From: Desulfobulbaceae bacterium
Lineage (GTDB): Bacteria > Desulfobacterota > Desulfobulbia > Desulfobulbales > Desulfobulbaceae
Reading direction: 5' to 3'
Assembly: GCA_011322715.1 (NCBI GenBank)
Contig: DRLX01000014.1
Location: 1-5,545 of the forward strand
Length of the DNA stretch: 5,545 bases
Shown piece by piece: positions 1-5,439 of this stretch (its first letter is position 1; the number at the start of each line of letters is the position of its first letter). A program made the translations under genes and the position numbers. Under the pieces are notes generated by a model that saw only the letters and a program-made list of their open reading frames with translations, did no database searches and was not told where the DNA came from.

Positions 1-275
1 CCGGCGGCCGGACCCTGTGTCTGCCCTTTCTCCGCTGGCTGCACCGCTTTGAACGTCCCGGCGGTGTTCCCTACACGATTGACTGGCAGGACCGGATATG
101 GAACTATATGATCGGTTTTCAGGAACTGGGCCTTGATACCGGCCAAATCATTGACCATTTCAACGAACATCTCGGAGAACAGGTAACCGACGATATCCTG
201 CGCCGTCTCCGGATTGCCTCTGACCACACTGTAAGAAGCCATGCCATCCATCATCACAACCAAAAGGAGAGTTGA
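1..275 (+). CDS. 3' end of an unrecognised protein-coding gene (5' end outside window)
   Basis: The reading frame beginning at base 3 is open for 90 codons and ends in TGA at 273-275. I do not recognise the family. The visible C-terminus starts with a hydrophobic/aromatic stretch (LCLPFLRWLHRF). A soluble, mainly helical segment follows (DRIWNYMIGFQELGLDTG, then a run ending in ILRRLRIASDH), and the tail is His-rich (SHAIHHHNQKES). No CXXCH, membrane segment or named motif is visible. The stop codon lies 5 bases before the cytochrome ATG, and the cytochrome's Shine-Dalgarno is embedded in the last codons here, so the two genes are very probably co-transcribed. The frame choice is supported by the lack of stops and by the tight junction. 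Function is unknown; a role connected to the cytochrome is only suggested by position. Confidence 0.7.
   Translation, partial: GGRTLCLPFLRWLHRFERPGGVPYTIDWQDRIWNYMIGFQELGLDTGQIIDHFNEHLGEQVTDDILRRLRIASDHTVRSHAIHHHNQKES
264..270 (+). promoter_or_regulatory. Ribosome binding site of the cytochrome gene
   Basis: AAGGAGA lies 10 bases before ATG 281 and only 1 base before the in-frame TTG at 272. The spacing therefore decides for ATG 281 as the start. The site lies within the last codons of the upstream gene, which points to translational coupling. Confidence 0.75.
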
Positions 276-280
276 ACAAC

Positions 281-1525
281 ATGCGAAAAAAAATCACATT
301 GTCGGTGCTTTTATCCTGCTGTCTGATGCTTACGGGTTTGACCATCGCCCAGGGACAATCCTTAAAAGATGCGACCTATGTCGGTGCCAAACAATGCAGG
401 GAATGCCACCAGGACAACTATGACGGCTGGAAATCCACCCTGCATCCCTACAAATTTCAGAAGGCCTCCCCGGATGTTATTGTCGGTGATTTTAGCAAAA
501 ACAACACACTGAGGGCCAACAACATAACAACCACCATGTTCCGTAAAGGGAATGATTTTTTTATCACCACCATGGACCCTGACGGCAAAAAGGAGCAAAC
601 CTACAAGGTGGACTATGTCATCGGTGAATTCTGGAAACAGCAGTATGTGACCACCTTCCCCAATGGAGAACTGCGCATCCTGCCACCCATGTGGATCGTC
701 AAGAATCAGGTGTGGAAAGATGGAAGCAAGTTGTGGAAAAAGAAAAAAATCTACCAGAATAGTTGCTCCGGCTGCCACAATACCGGCACACAGATCAATT
801 ATGACAAGGCCACCAACACCTACAAAACAACCTGGTCGGACCTGGGCGTTGCCTGCGAGGCCTGCCACGGACCGGGCAGCGTGCATGTGGACGCCGACAA
901 TGACAACAAGCACGACACCATTGTCAATCCGGCCAAAATCCCGGATCCCCGACGGGCGGTCATGGTCTGCGGCTCCTGTCATACCAGGGGAAGCTGCTGC
1001 GACGGGAAATACGGCTATCCCAAGGGATACAGGCCGGGAGGTCAGCTCAACTTCATGTTCAGTGAAAAACCAAAGCTCCACCCGGACGATACCTCACGGG
1101 TCAATCGGCAGGAATATATCGACTGGAAAAAGAGCGGCCATGCCCGGGAAGGCATTACCTGCTGGGACTGCCATTATACCCACCGCAAGGGCAATGCAAA
1201 CAGATACCAGACGAAACTGCCGGGATCAAAACTGTGTTTGAGTTGTCACAAGGTGAAAAACAAGGGGTTCCACGGCATCCACAGCGTCAACGACTGTGTG
1301 GGTTGCCACATGCCGCCGATCGGTAAACGGGCGACCAAGGGTGATGTCCACAGTCACCAGTTCAGAATGATCAGCCCCAAAGATACTCTTGATGCGGGCG
1401 GCCTTGATAAGCAACCCAATTCCTGCAACGCCTGTCATTACCACAAAAAGGACAGCCCGACGGCCCTGCTCAAGGTACTCGAACGGGTCAAAAAATCCAA
1501 AAAGGACAGAAAAACCTTTAATTAA
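281..1525 (+). CDS. Exported octaheme c-type cytochrome (cytochrome c554-like multiheme family)
   Basis: This 414-residue protein probably carries electrons in the periplasm or on the cell surface. It has a Sec-type signal peptide: basic MRKK, a hydrophobic core at residues 5-22, and likely cleavage near LTIA/QGQ. Eight CXXCH heme-binding motifs are visible, with first cysteines at 39, 162, 192, 230, 294, 319, 339 and 382. Residues 68-140 between hemes 1 and 2 (VGDF, FRKGNDFFITTMDPDG, then a Y-V-Y-IG...QQYVTTFPNGELRILPPMW pattern) resemble the conserved N-terminal part of multiheme proteins of the cytochrome c554 type, which are often fused to TPR repeats. No TPR region is present here. Many His residues outside the motifs could be distal ligands. 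An extra Cys pair (239-240) follows heme 4, and the C-terminus is Lys-rich. No catalytic heme variant such as CXXCK is seen, so an enzymatic role (for example oxyanion reduction) cannot be read from the sequence. It follows the upstream gene after 5 bases and is followed by a hairpin terminator. Confidence 0.93.
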   Translation: MRKKITLSVLLSCCLMLTGLTIAQGQSLKDATYVGAKQCRECHQDNYDGWKSTLHPYKFQKASPDVIVGDFSKNNTLRANNITTTMFRKGNDFFITTMDPDGKKEQTYKVDYVIGEFWKQQYVTTFPNGELRILPPMWIVKNQVWKDGSKLWKKKKIYQNSCSGCHNTGTQINYDKATNTYKTTWSDLGVACEACHGPGSVHVDADNDNKHDTIVNPAKIPDPRRAVMVCGSCHTRGSCCDGKYGYPKGYRPGGQLNFMFSEKPKLHPDDTSRVNRQEYIDWKKSGHAREGITCWDCHYTHRKGNANRYQTKLPGSKLCLSCHKVKNKGFHGIHSVNDCVGCHMPPIGKRATKGDVHSHQFRMISPKDTLDAGGLDKQPNSCNACHYHKKDSPTALLKVLERVKKSKKDRKTFN

Positions 1526-1540
1526 TCAAATTTTTCTTCT

Positions 1541-1571
1541 GCCGTGTCGTCTCATGATGGGACGACACGGC
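1541..1571 (+). terminator. Probable transcription terminator after the cytochrome gene
   Basis: A perfect 11-bp stem (GCCGTGTCGTC, 1541-1551, with GACGACACGGC, 1561-1571) begins 15 bases after the cytochrome stop. The stem can extend inward through T-G, C-G and A-T pairs to a 3-base TGA loop. The following bases (AATCTTCTTGT) are only moderately T-rich, so it is a strong hairpin with a weak U-tract. The opposite strand has an A-rich rather than T-rich tail, which favours termination of the + strand unit. Confidence 0.65.
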
Positions 1572-1870
1572 AATCTTCTTGTCCAAGAGACTCCCGCCTG
1601 CAGCTCATCCCGTCATAAGAATCCAGTTGCCGATCCTCTGATGCCAAATCAACAGAGGGCTTCAATCCGTCGATGTTTATCGATTTCACGATACTGATGC
1701 GGCTGTAATTGCTTTTCTCAAGCCCTGAGACTCTCTTTATTCTATCGTCGTGCAGGAAGATCGGGTATAAATGAGAATGAATGATGGCGTGAAACCACCC
1801 CGGGAATCCAGTGTGGATATCAAAAAATGGACTCACCTAAAGTGAGCGTTTCACTCATTGGCAAAATAAA
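1572..1870. other. Intergenic stretch without a convincing gene
   Basis: Roughly 300 bases lie between the terminator and the IS66-like element. A 94-codon frame on the minus strand (1836 down to 1552) begins with GTG directly after a TAG, has no visible Shine-Dalgarno, matches no family I know, and ends inside the terminator hairpin. I do not call it a gene. The stretch may hold the original upstream region of the binding-protein gene, because before the mobile element inserted, base 1878 would have been joined to base 2208. No clear sigma70 promoter was identified. Confidence 0.5.
1832..1855. promoter_or_regulatory. Possible operator: overlapping small inverted repeats
   Basis: AGTGAGCGTTTCACT (1841-1855) is a dyad with 5-bp arms AGTGA/TCACT around GCGTT. 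It overlaps a second dyad, CTCAC (1832-1836) with GTGAG (1842-1846). In the reconstructed pre-insertion sequence this dyad lies about 35 bases before the start of the binding-protein gene, a plausible place for an operator. The mobile element has now pushed it more than 360 bases away. Short dyads like this also arise by chance. Confidence 0.25.
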
Positions 1871-1878
1871 GATTCAAC
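1871..1878. repeat. Left target-site duplication (GATTCAAC)
   Basis: GATTCAAC directly abuts the left terminal inverted repeat and is repeated exactly at 2200-2207. The length of 8 bp matches the IS66 family. Confidence 0.88.
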
Positions 1879-1893
1879 GTAACTGTTCAGGAG
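1879..1893 (+). repeat. Left terminal inverted repeat of the IS66-like element
   Basis: GTAACTGTTCAGGAG pairs over 15 bp with the internal copy at 2141-2155 and over its first 13 bp with the outer copy at 2187-2199. Confidence 0.85.
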
Positions 1894-1958
1894 CATCCCA
1901 TCTCCGAAGTCTCGTACCTCGCTATCTGCACGGTCAGGCCTGATTCATAGAGGAATCA

Positions 1959-2109
1959 CTATAGGGTGCCTTGAAAAATTAGAATTTTCGTTCGAGGTCA
2001 AGGAACAGGAAAATTAAAAAGCGCAGCATATTAGACATATGTGAGCATTTTTCATTTTTCTGTGACGCAGAGATCGAGCGAAAAGGCAATTTTTCAAGGT
2101 GGCCTATAG
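1959..2109. repeat. Nested long imperfect palindrome, possible second inserted MITE
   Basis: CTATAG occurs at both ends (1959-1964 and 2104-2109). Inside these, CCTTGAAAAATT (1969-1980) is the exact inverse of AATTTTTCAAGG (2088-2099). The symmetry continues inward: TTTTCGTTCGA (1985-1995) with TCGAGCGAAAA (2074-2084), ACAGGAAAAT (2005-2014) with ATTTTTCTGT (2054-2063), TAAAAAGC near 2015-2022 with GCATTTTT near 2045-2052, and CATAT/ATATG around the apex near 2034. One strand could fold almost end to end. CTATAG may be a target duplication, but it is itself palindromic and could equally be part of the inverted repeat. There is no coding potential. It sits in the middle of the IS66-like element, either as a later insertion or as an original component. 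Confidence 0.72.
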
Positions 2110-2140
2110 TTCACAGGCCTGCCTGCACAGATATGGAGCA

Positions 2141-2155
2141 CTCCTGAACAGTTAC
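2141..2155 (-). repeat. Inner copy of the right-end inverted repeat
   Basis: CTCCTGAACAGTTAC is the exact reverse complement of the left terminus over 15 bp. It is not followed by the GATTCAAC duplication, so it is not the end used in the visible insertion. Confidence 0.8.
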
Positions 2156-2186
2156 AGGCTGTGGCCGGGGAAGTTCCCTGCACCCA

Positions 2187-2199
2187 CCTGAACAGTTAC
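2187..2199 (-). repeat. Outer right terminal inverted repeat of the IS66-like element
   Basis: CCTGAACAGTTAC is the exact reverse complement of the first 13 bases of the left end and is directly followed by the GATTCAAC duplication. It therefore marks the true right boundary. Confidence 0.85.
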
Positions 2200-2207
2200 G
2201 ATTCAAC
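2200..2207. repeat. Right target-site duplication (GATTCAAC)
   Basis: This is an exact copy of 1871-1878. Only 12 bases separate it from the next start codon. Confidence 0.88.
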
Positions 2208-2219
2208 AAACATCCTGCA

Positions 2220-3188
2220 ATGAAAATAAAGCGATTGAACAGATCACTTGAACGGCCATACCTGTTTATAACGGCCATCATTTTCCTCATGCTTTGCTCT
2301 GCAATTCTTTCCGGTTGCCGGGATAATCAGATCTCCAGCCCGCAACCTGAGGGCGATATCATTCACCTTGATCGTCTTGCGCCATTACAACCGGTGAAAA
2401 ACGCTCAACAGAAAAAAAAATTCAAGGTCGCCATTGCCGCCATTCTTTCACCCCGGGGCACGGTGGATTCCTATCAACCCCTGCTGGATTACCTGCAAGG
2501 TCGACTTGCCCGACCGGTGCAACTGGTCCAGCGCCGCACCTATGGCGAAATCAATGATCTCGTGGCCAGAAACGCCGTGGACATTGCCTTTATCTGTACC
2601 GGCGCCTATCTCAGCAGTCTGCCCAAAAAACTGATGACCCTGGTCGCCGTGCCCCGGATTAACGGCAAACTGACCTATAATGCGCTGATCATTGTTCCCA
2701 CCCATGCCCGGACACAGACCTTTGCCGACCTGCGGGGCCATGTCTTTGCCTTTACCGACCCCCTGTCCAATACCGGTTACCTCTATCCCATGTCCCTGCT
2801 GGCAAAGCATGGCTGGAAACCGGAGACCTTTTTTCGGCGGACCATGTTTACCTACAGTCACGACCATTCCATAGCCGCCGTCGCGGAAAGCGTTGCCGAC
2901 GGGGCGTCGGTGGACAGCCTGGTCTACGCCTATGCCATTAGACGCGACCCATCCCTCGGCCGGAAAACACGGGTTATTCTCCGCTCGCAGAATTTCGGTA
3001 TGCCGCCGGTCGTGGCCTCGGTAAGGGCCGACAAAAAGGAAATCAGCGCCATTCGTCACATTCTGGTATCAATGGACAGGAACAGCAAAGGCCGCCGGGT
3101 GTTAGAAAAACTCGGGATTGACGGATTCGTCTTTCCTGAAAAAAACCTGTATACGGACAGAGCTCTCTGCCCCACCGGCGTAAGATAG
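2220..3188 (+). CDS. PhnD-like periplasmic substrate-binding lipoprotein, probably the ligand-sensing partner of the adjacent kinase
   Basis: This 322-residue protein is an exported lipoprotein. It has a basic N-terminus, a hydrophobic segment at about 14-30 and the lipobox LSGC with Cys33 as the lipidated residue. After a linker of about 35 residues comes a type-2 periplasmic binding fold (about 67-305) of the phosphate/phosphite/phosphonate-binding (PhnD) family. Visible family patterns are FKVAIAAILSPRG at the start, YQPLLDYLQGRL, VDIAFICTGAYL (120-131), TFADLRGHVFAFTDPLSNTGYLYP (the ligand-loop region, ending at 190) and SHDHSIAAVAESVADGASVDS. The length is usual for the family. No ABC permease or ATPase gene is nearby; instead a histidine kinase starts 9 bases after the stop, so a sensing role is more likely than transport. 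The ligand is unknown, and related domains in TtrS/ThsS kinases bind sulfur oxyanions. There is no clear Shine-Dalgarno before ATG 2220, and the IS66-like element lies immediately upstream. Confidence 0.88.
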   Translation: MKIKRLNRSLERPYLFITAIIFLMLCSAILSGCRDNQISSPQPEGDIIHLDRLAPLQPVKNAQQKKKFKVAIAAILSPRGTVDSYQPLLDYLQGRLARPVQLVQRRTYGEINDLVARNAVDIAFICTGAYLSSLPKKLMTLVAVPRINGKLTYNALIIVPTHARTQTFADLRGHVFAFTDPLSNTGYLYPMSLLAKHGWKPETFFRRTMFTYSHDHSIAAVAESVADGASVDSLVYAYAIRRDPSLGRKTRVILRSQNFGMPPVVASVRADKKEISAIRHILVSMDRNSKGRRVLEKLGIDGFVFPEKNLYTDRALCPTGVR

Positions 3189-3197
3189 CAGACGACA

Positions 3198-4619
3198 ATG
3201 CTTCCCCTGAAAAAGATCAAACGATATTTGCTCTCCATTTCCCTGCAGGCGAAAATCATCGGCATGGTCATCGGCCTGACCCTGTTCATGGGTACAGTGC
3301 TGTCTTTGCAGGTTTCCCGCTACCTGAACGACCATACCATTGCCTTTATGGAACAGGAAAGCAAATCCATGGCCAATGAACTTGCCTACAAAATCCCTGA
3401 CTATATCCTGATCAATGATCTGTACGGCCTGACCCGTTTCCTCAACAGCACCAGAAAAAACAGGAGAGATATCCGATACATGGTCGTAATCGACGCCCAG
3501 GGAAACATCCTGGCCCATACCTTTGGCAGCCGGTTTCCCGTGGAACTGCGCAACCATCTGCGCCTGCTCTCCCGCCGACAGAACGAGGTCCAGGTCCTGC
3601 GCACAAACGAAGGGTTGATCTGGGAAACCGTGCTCCCCGTGCTCCAGGGATGGCAGGGTAGTGTCGCCGTCGGCGTTACCGATACTTTTGTCCGCCGGGA
3701 AAACCAGGATTTCATCCATGGTCTGCTGTTGACCACTTTTTTTGTCGGAGTTACCGGTATACTCTGCGCCATGGTTCTCAGCTGGTTGATTGCCCGTCCG
3801 GTTAAAGAGCTCCTTCACGCCACCCATGCAATCCGTAGTGGTAAATATCCAGTCCTTGATCCGGTTTCAAGGGATGAGGTGGGCGCCTTGACCAGGGCAT
3901 TTAACGACATGAGTAATGCCTTCCAGGTAGCAAATGAGGCACGACGTGAAAAAGAAACCATCAGCCGCAATTTTCTCCAGAAAATTATCACCAGTCAGGA
4001 AAATGAACGCAAACGAATCGCCCGCGAGCTGCATGACCAGACCGGCCAGTCTCTTGCCTCACTCAGCATCGGTCTCAATCTGCTTGAACGTTCGGCGGGA
4101 AGTGAAGACATGCGATACCGTATCCACCAGTTAAAAGAAAATATCGAGCAGGAACTTGATGCCATTCATAATCTGGCCCTGGAACTCAGGCCAAGTATCT
4201 TGGATGATATCGGTCTGGTTGCGGCCCTGACCATGCTGGTGCAGAATTTTATCAAGATCAACACGGTGGACATCCAGCAGAACATTGTCGGATTTCAGGA
4301 GCGCCGTCCTTCCGCCGCCATTGAAACGTGCCTGTATCGGATCATCCAGGAGGCCATCCATAATGCCATCCGTCACGGCCGGGCCCGCCACATTTCCCTG
4401 TTTCTCGAATGGGCCGAGACGACTATCCGCCTGGTCATAGACGATGACGGCGCCGGTTTTGACCCGGATATTCTCAGGCAGACGGACCGGCTCGGTATCC
4501 GCGGCATACAGGAACGGGTGGAACTTGCCGGCGGCACCTTCCGGCTGGAATCGGAACCGGGCCAGGGAACGATGATCGTTGTCACGGTACCGGCTGAGAG
4601 TAACACATCACGGGGATGA
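3198..4619 (+). CDS. Membrane sensor histidine kinase (Cache-like sensor, HAMP, HisKA_3, HATPase), NarX/DegS-like
   Basis: This 473-residue inner-membrane kinase would autophosphorylate and pass phosphate to the regulator encoded downstream. Membrane segments lie at about 19-39 and 175-199. Between them is a periplasmic domain of about 135 residues, with a PAS/Cache-like strand pattern (YMVVIDAQGNILAHTFG, 94-110). HAMP follows at about 198-250 (RPVKELLHATHAIRSG ... DEVGALTRAFNDMSNAF), then a coiled coil. The HisKA_3 H-box is ERKRIARELHDQTGQSLASL (270-289), with phospho-acceptor His279. The HATPase domain shows an N-box (QEAIHNAIRHG, Asn389), a G1 box DDDGAGFD (415-422), LGIRGIQERVELAGG (432-446) and a final GQGT (455-458). 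All key residues are intact. The start lies 9 bases after the binding-protein stop with no strong Shine-Dalgarno, suggesting translational coupling. The signal could come from the periplasmic domain itself, from the binding lipoprotein, or from both. Confidence 0.93.
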   Translation: MLPLKKIKRYLLSISLQAKIIGMVIGLTLFMGTVLSLQVSRYLNDHTIAFMEQESKSMANELAYKIPDYILINDLYGLTRFLNSTRKNRRDIRYMVVIDAQGNILAHTFGSRFPVELRNHLRLLSRRQNEVQVLRTNEGLIWETVLPVLQGWQGSVAVGVTDTFVRRENQDFIHGLLLTTFFVGVTGILCAMVLSWLIARPVKELLHATHAIRSGKYPVLDPVSRDEVGALTRAFNDMSNAFQVANEARREKETISRNFLQKIITSQENERKRIARELHDQTGQSLASLSIGLNLLERSAGSEDMRYRIHQLKENIEQELDAIHNLALELRPSILDDIGLVAALTMLVQNFIKINTVDIQQNIVGFQERRPSAAIETCLYRIIQEAIHNAIRHGRARHISLFLEWAETTIRLVIDDDGAGFDPDILRQTDRLGIRGIQERVELAGGTFRLESEPGQGTMIVVTVPAESNTSRG

Positions 4620-4648
4620 TAATTTGTTGTTTTCACAACCCAATAAAT

Positions 4649-4756
4649 GTAAGTCGTTGCAGGTGCCCCGAATTTGTGCAGGCGCGCCAGTTCGCTATAG
4701 ACCGCCTATGCGGGCTGGCGCGACCGTGCAAAGGCGGGGTGCCTGTGACGACTTAC
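4649..4756 (+). repeat. 108-bp intercistronic hairpin-forming palindrome between kinase and regulator genes
   Basis: The arms 4649-4695 and 4710-4756 pair base for base without gaps. GTAAGTCGT opens the left arm and ACGACTTAC closes the right. Counting on the + strand, 43 of 47 positions pair, 8 of them as G-U. A short apical stem (ATAG 4697-4700 with CTAT 4706-4709, loop ACCGC) adds four more. The only mismatches are opposite A4671, A4672, A4680 and G4682, plus a bulged T4696. The eight G-U pairs come as four tandem UG/UG steps (4658-4659, 4664-4665, 4677-4678, 4691-4692). No T-run follows, so it is not a simple intrinsic terminator. It lies between the kinase stop and the regulator ribosome-binding site. 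It may be a structured intercistronic RNA that adjusts regulator expression or mRNA stability, or a mobile REP/MITE-type palindrome. No flanking duplication was found. Confidence 0.8.
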
Positions 4757-4765
4757 GGCTGAGAC

Positions 4766-4773
4766 AGGAGAGG
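4766..4773 (+). promoter_or_regulatory. Ribosome binding site of the response regulator gene
   Basis: AGGAGAGG ends 3 bases before ATG 4777; its AGGAG core (4766-4770) has a 6-base spacer. This strong site fixes the start at 4777 and lies 9 bases beyond the intercistronic hairpin, so it is not sequestered within that stem. Confidence 0.85.
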
Positions 4774-4776
4774 AAC

Positions 4777-5439
4777 ATGCATAAATCCGTTATAAAAGTC
4801 ATGGTTGTTGACGATCACGTCATGCTCCTGCATGGCCTTTGTCTCCTGTTAAACGCCGAAACAGACATCGAGGTTGTCGGCCAGGCCGCAAACGGGGAAG
4901 AGGCCATTGCCCTGGCCGGAACCTGCAAACCGGATATCATCCTGCTGGACATCACCCTCCAGAAGATGAGCGGTCTTGACCTGATCAAACAATTGCTCGA
5001 TATAGCCCCAAAAAGCCGGATTATCATGCTGACCATGCATGATAATGTCGAATACCTGCAAAAAGCGCTGCAACGGGGGGCGAAAGGATTTGTCCTGAAA
5101 AAGGGGCTGGAAGAGGACCTCCTCTATGCCATTCGTTCGGTCATGCGTGGTGAGGTATATATCCATCCCTCTCTGCTGCAAAGCTATATTCCGGGTACCG
5201 GAGGCAAGACTCCTGTAATGAAGGACGATGATGTGAACAGCTGGGCCGGATTGTCCGACCGGGAGCAGGAAATTCTCATTCACGTCGCCCGCGGCTATAC
5301 CAGCAAAGAAATAGCTGAAAAATGTCTGCTCAGTGAAAAAACCGTGGCTACCTATCGTTCCCGGGGCATGAGCAAATTAGGCCTTGAAAAAAGGTCCCAA
5401 CTTGTCCGCCTGGTTATGCGTCTTGGTAAGATGGGATAG
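4777..5439 (+). CDS. NarL/FixJ-family response regulator (receiver + LuxR-type HTH)
   Basis: This 220-residue cytoplasmic transcription regulator is the probable phosphorylation target of the upstream kinase. The receiver domain spans about 5-122, with acidic pair Asp12-Asp13, phospho-acceptor Asp58 (IILLDIT), switch Thr86 (MLTMHD) and Lys108 (GFVLKK). After a linker, the LuxR-type DNA-binding domain covers about 156-217: LSDREQEILIHVARGYTSKEIAEK, then CLLSEKTVATYRSRGMSKLGL. All conserved catalytic positions are present and the length is typical. HisKA_3 kinases usually pair with NarL-type regulators, which agrees with the gene order. ATG 4777 is chosen because of the excellent ribosome-binding site and because MHKSVIKVMVVDD is a normal receiver start. 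The 157-base gap after the kinase gene is filled mostly by a large hairpin. Targets cannot be read from the window; the nearby cytochrome gene is a candidate. Confidence 0.94.
   Translation: MHKSVIKVMVVDDHVMLLHGLCLLLNAETDIEVVGQAANGEEAIALAGTCKPDIILLDITLQKMSGLDLIKQLLDIAPKSRIIMLTMHDNVEYLQKALQRGAKGFVLKKGLEEDLLYAIRSVMRGEVYIHPSLLQSYIPGTGGKTPVMKDDDVNSWAGLSDREQEILIHVARGYTSKEIAEKCLLSEKTVATYRSRGMSKLGLEKRSQLVRLVMRLGKMG

Larger units (their letters stand above)
1879..2199. mobile_element. IS66-type non-autonomous miniature element (MITE-like), 321 bp
   Basis: The element begins GTAACTGTTCAGG (1879-1891) and ends with its exact reverse complement CCTGAACAGTTAC (2187-2199). It is flanked by the perfect direct repeat GATTCAAC. 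Ends starting GTAA together with an 8-bp target duplication are the known signature of IS66-family insertion sequences. The interior has no substantial open frame and no transposase fragment, so it would have to be moved in trans by an IS66 transposase. The right end is doubled: a second inverted copy lies at 2141-2155 and matches the left end over 15 bp (GTAACTGTTCAGGAG). Inside the ends, weaker inverted similarity continues around CAGGCCTG (1935-1942 and 2114-2121). The centre is occupied by a separate long palindrome. The boundaries are well supported; assignment to IS66 rests on end sequence and duplication length, not on a transposase. Confidence 0.82.

Noticed and set aside
272..280. TTG 272 as the cytochrome start
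   Set aside because: It overlaps the upstream stop and lies 1 base from the Shine-Dalgarno; ATG 281 has workable spacing and a normal signal-peptide start.
362..1081. Long minus-strand frame opposite the cytochrome (and similar ones at 2448-3059 and 3102-3827)
   Set aside because: These are antisense to genes with clear domain evidence; they arise from codon bias and show no family motifs.
1552..1836. 94-codon minus-strand frame in the intergenic region
   Set aside because: GTG start directly after a TAG, no Shine-Dalgarno, unfamiliar composition, and its stop lies inside the cytochrome terminator hairpin. A decayed gene fragment cannot be excluded.
2220..3188. Component of a phosphonate uptake transporter
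   Set aside because: No permease or ATPase gene nearby; the following genes encode a kinase and regulator. Distant transporter genes cannot be ruled out from this window.
4649..4756. Integron attC site
   Set aside because: Size and folding are similar, but the required GTTRRRY/RYYYAAC core sites are not at the ends and there is no cassette context.
4579..4776. N-terminal extension of the response regulator back to 4579
   Set aside because: It would overlap the kinase gene in another frame and translate the palindrome. The receiver domain and strong ribosome-binding site fit ATG 4777.
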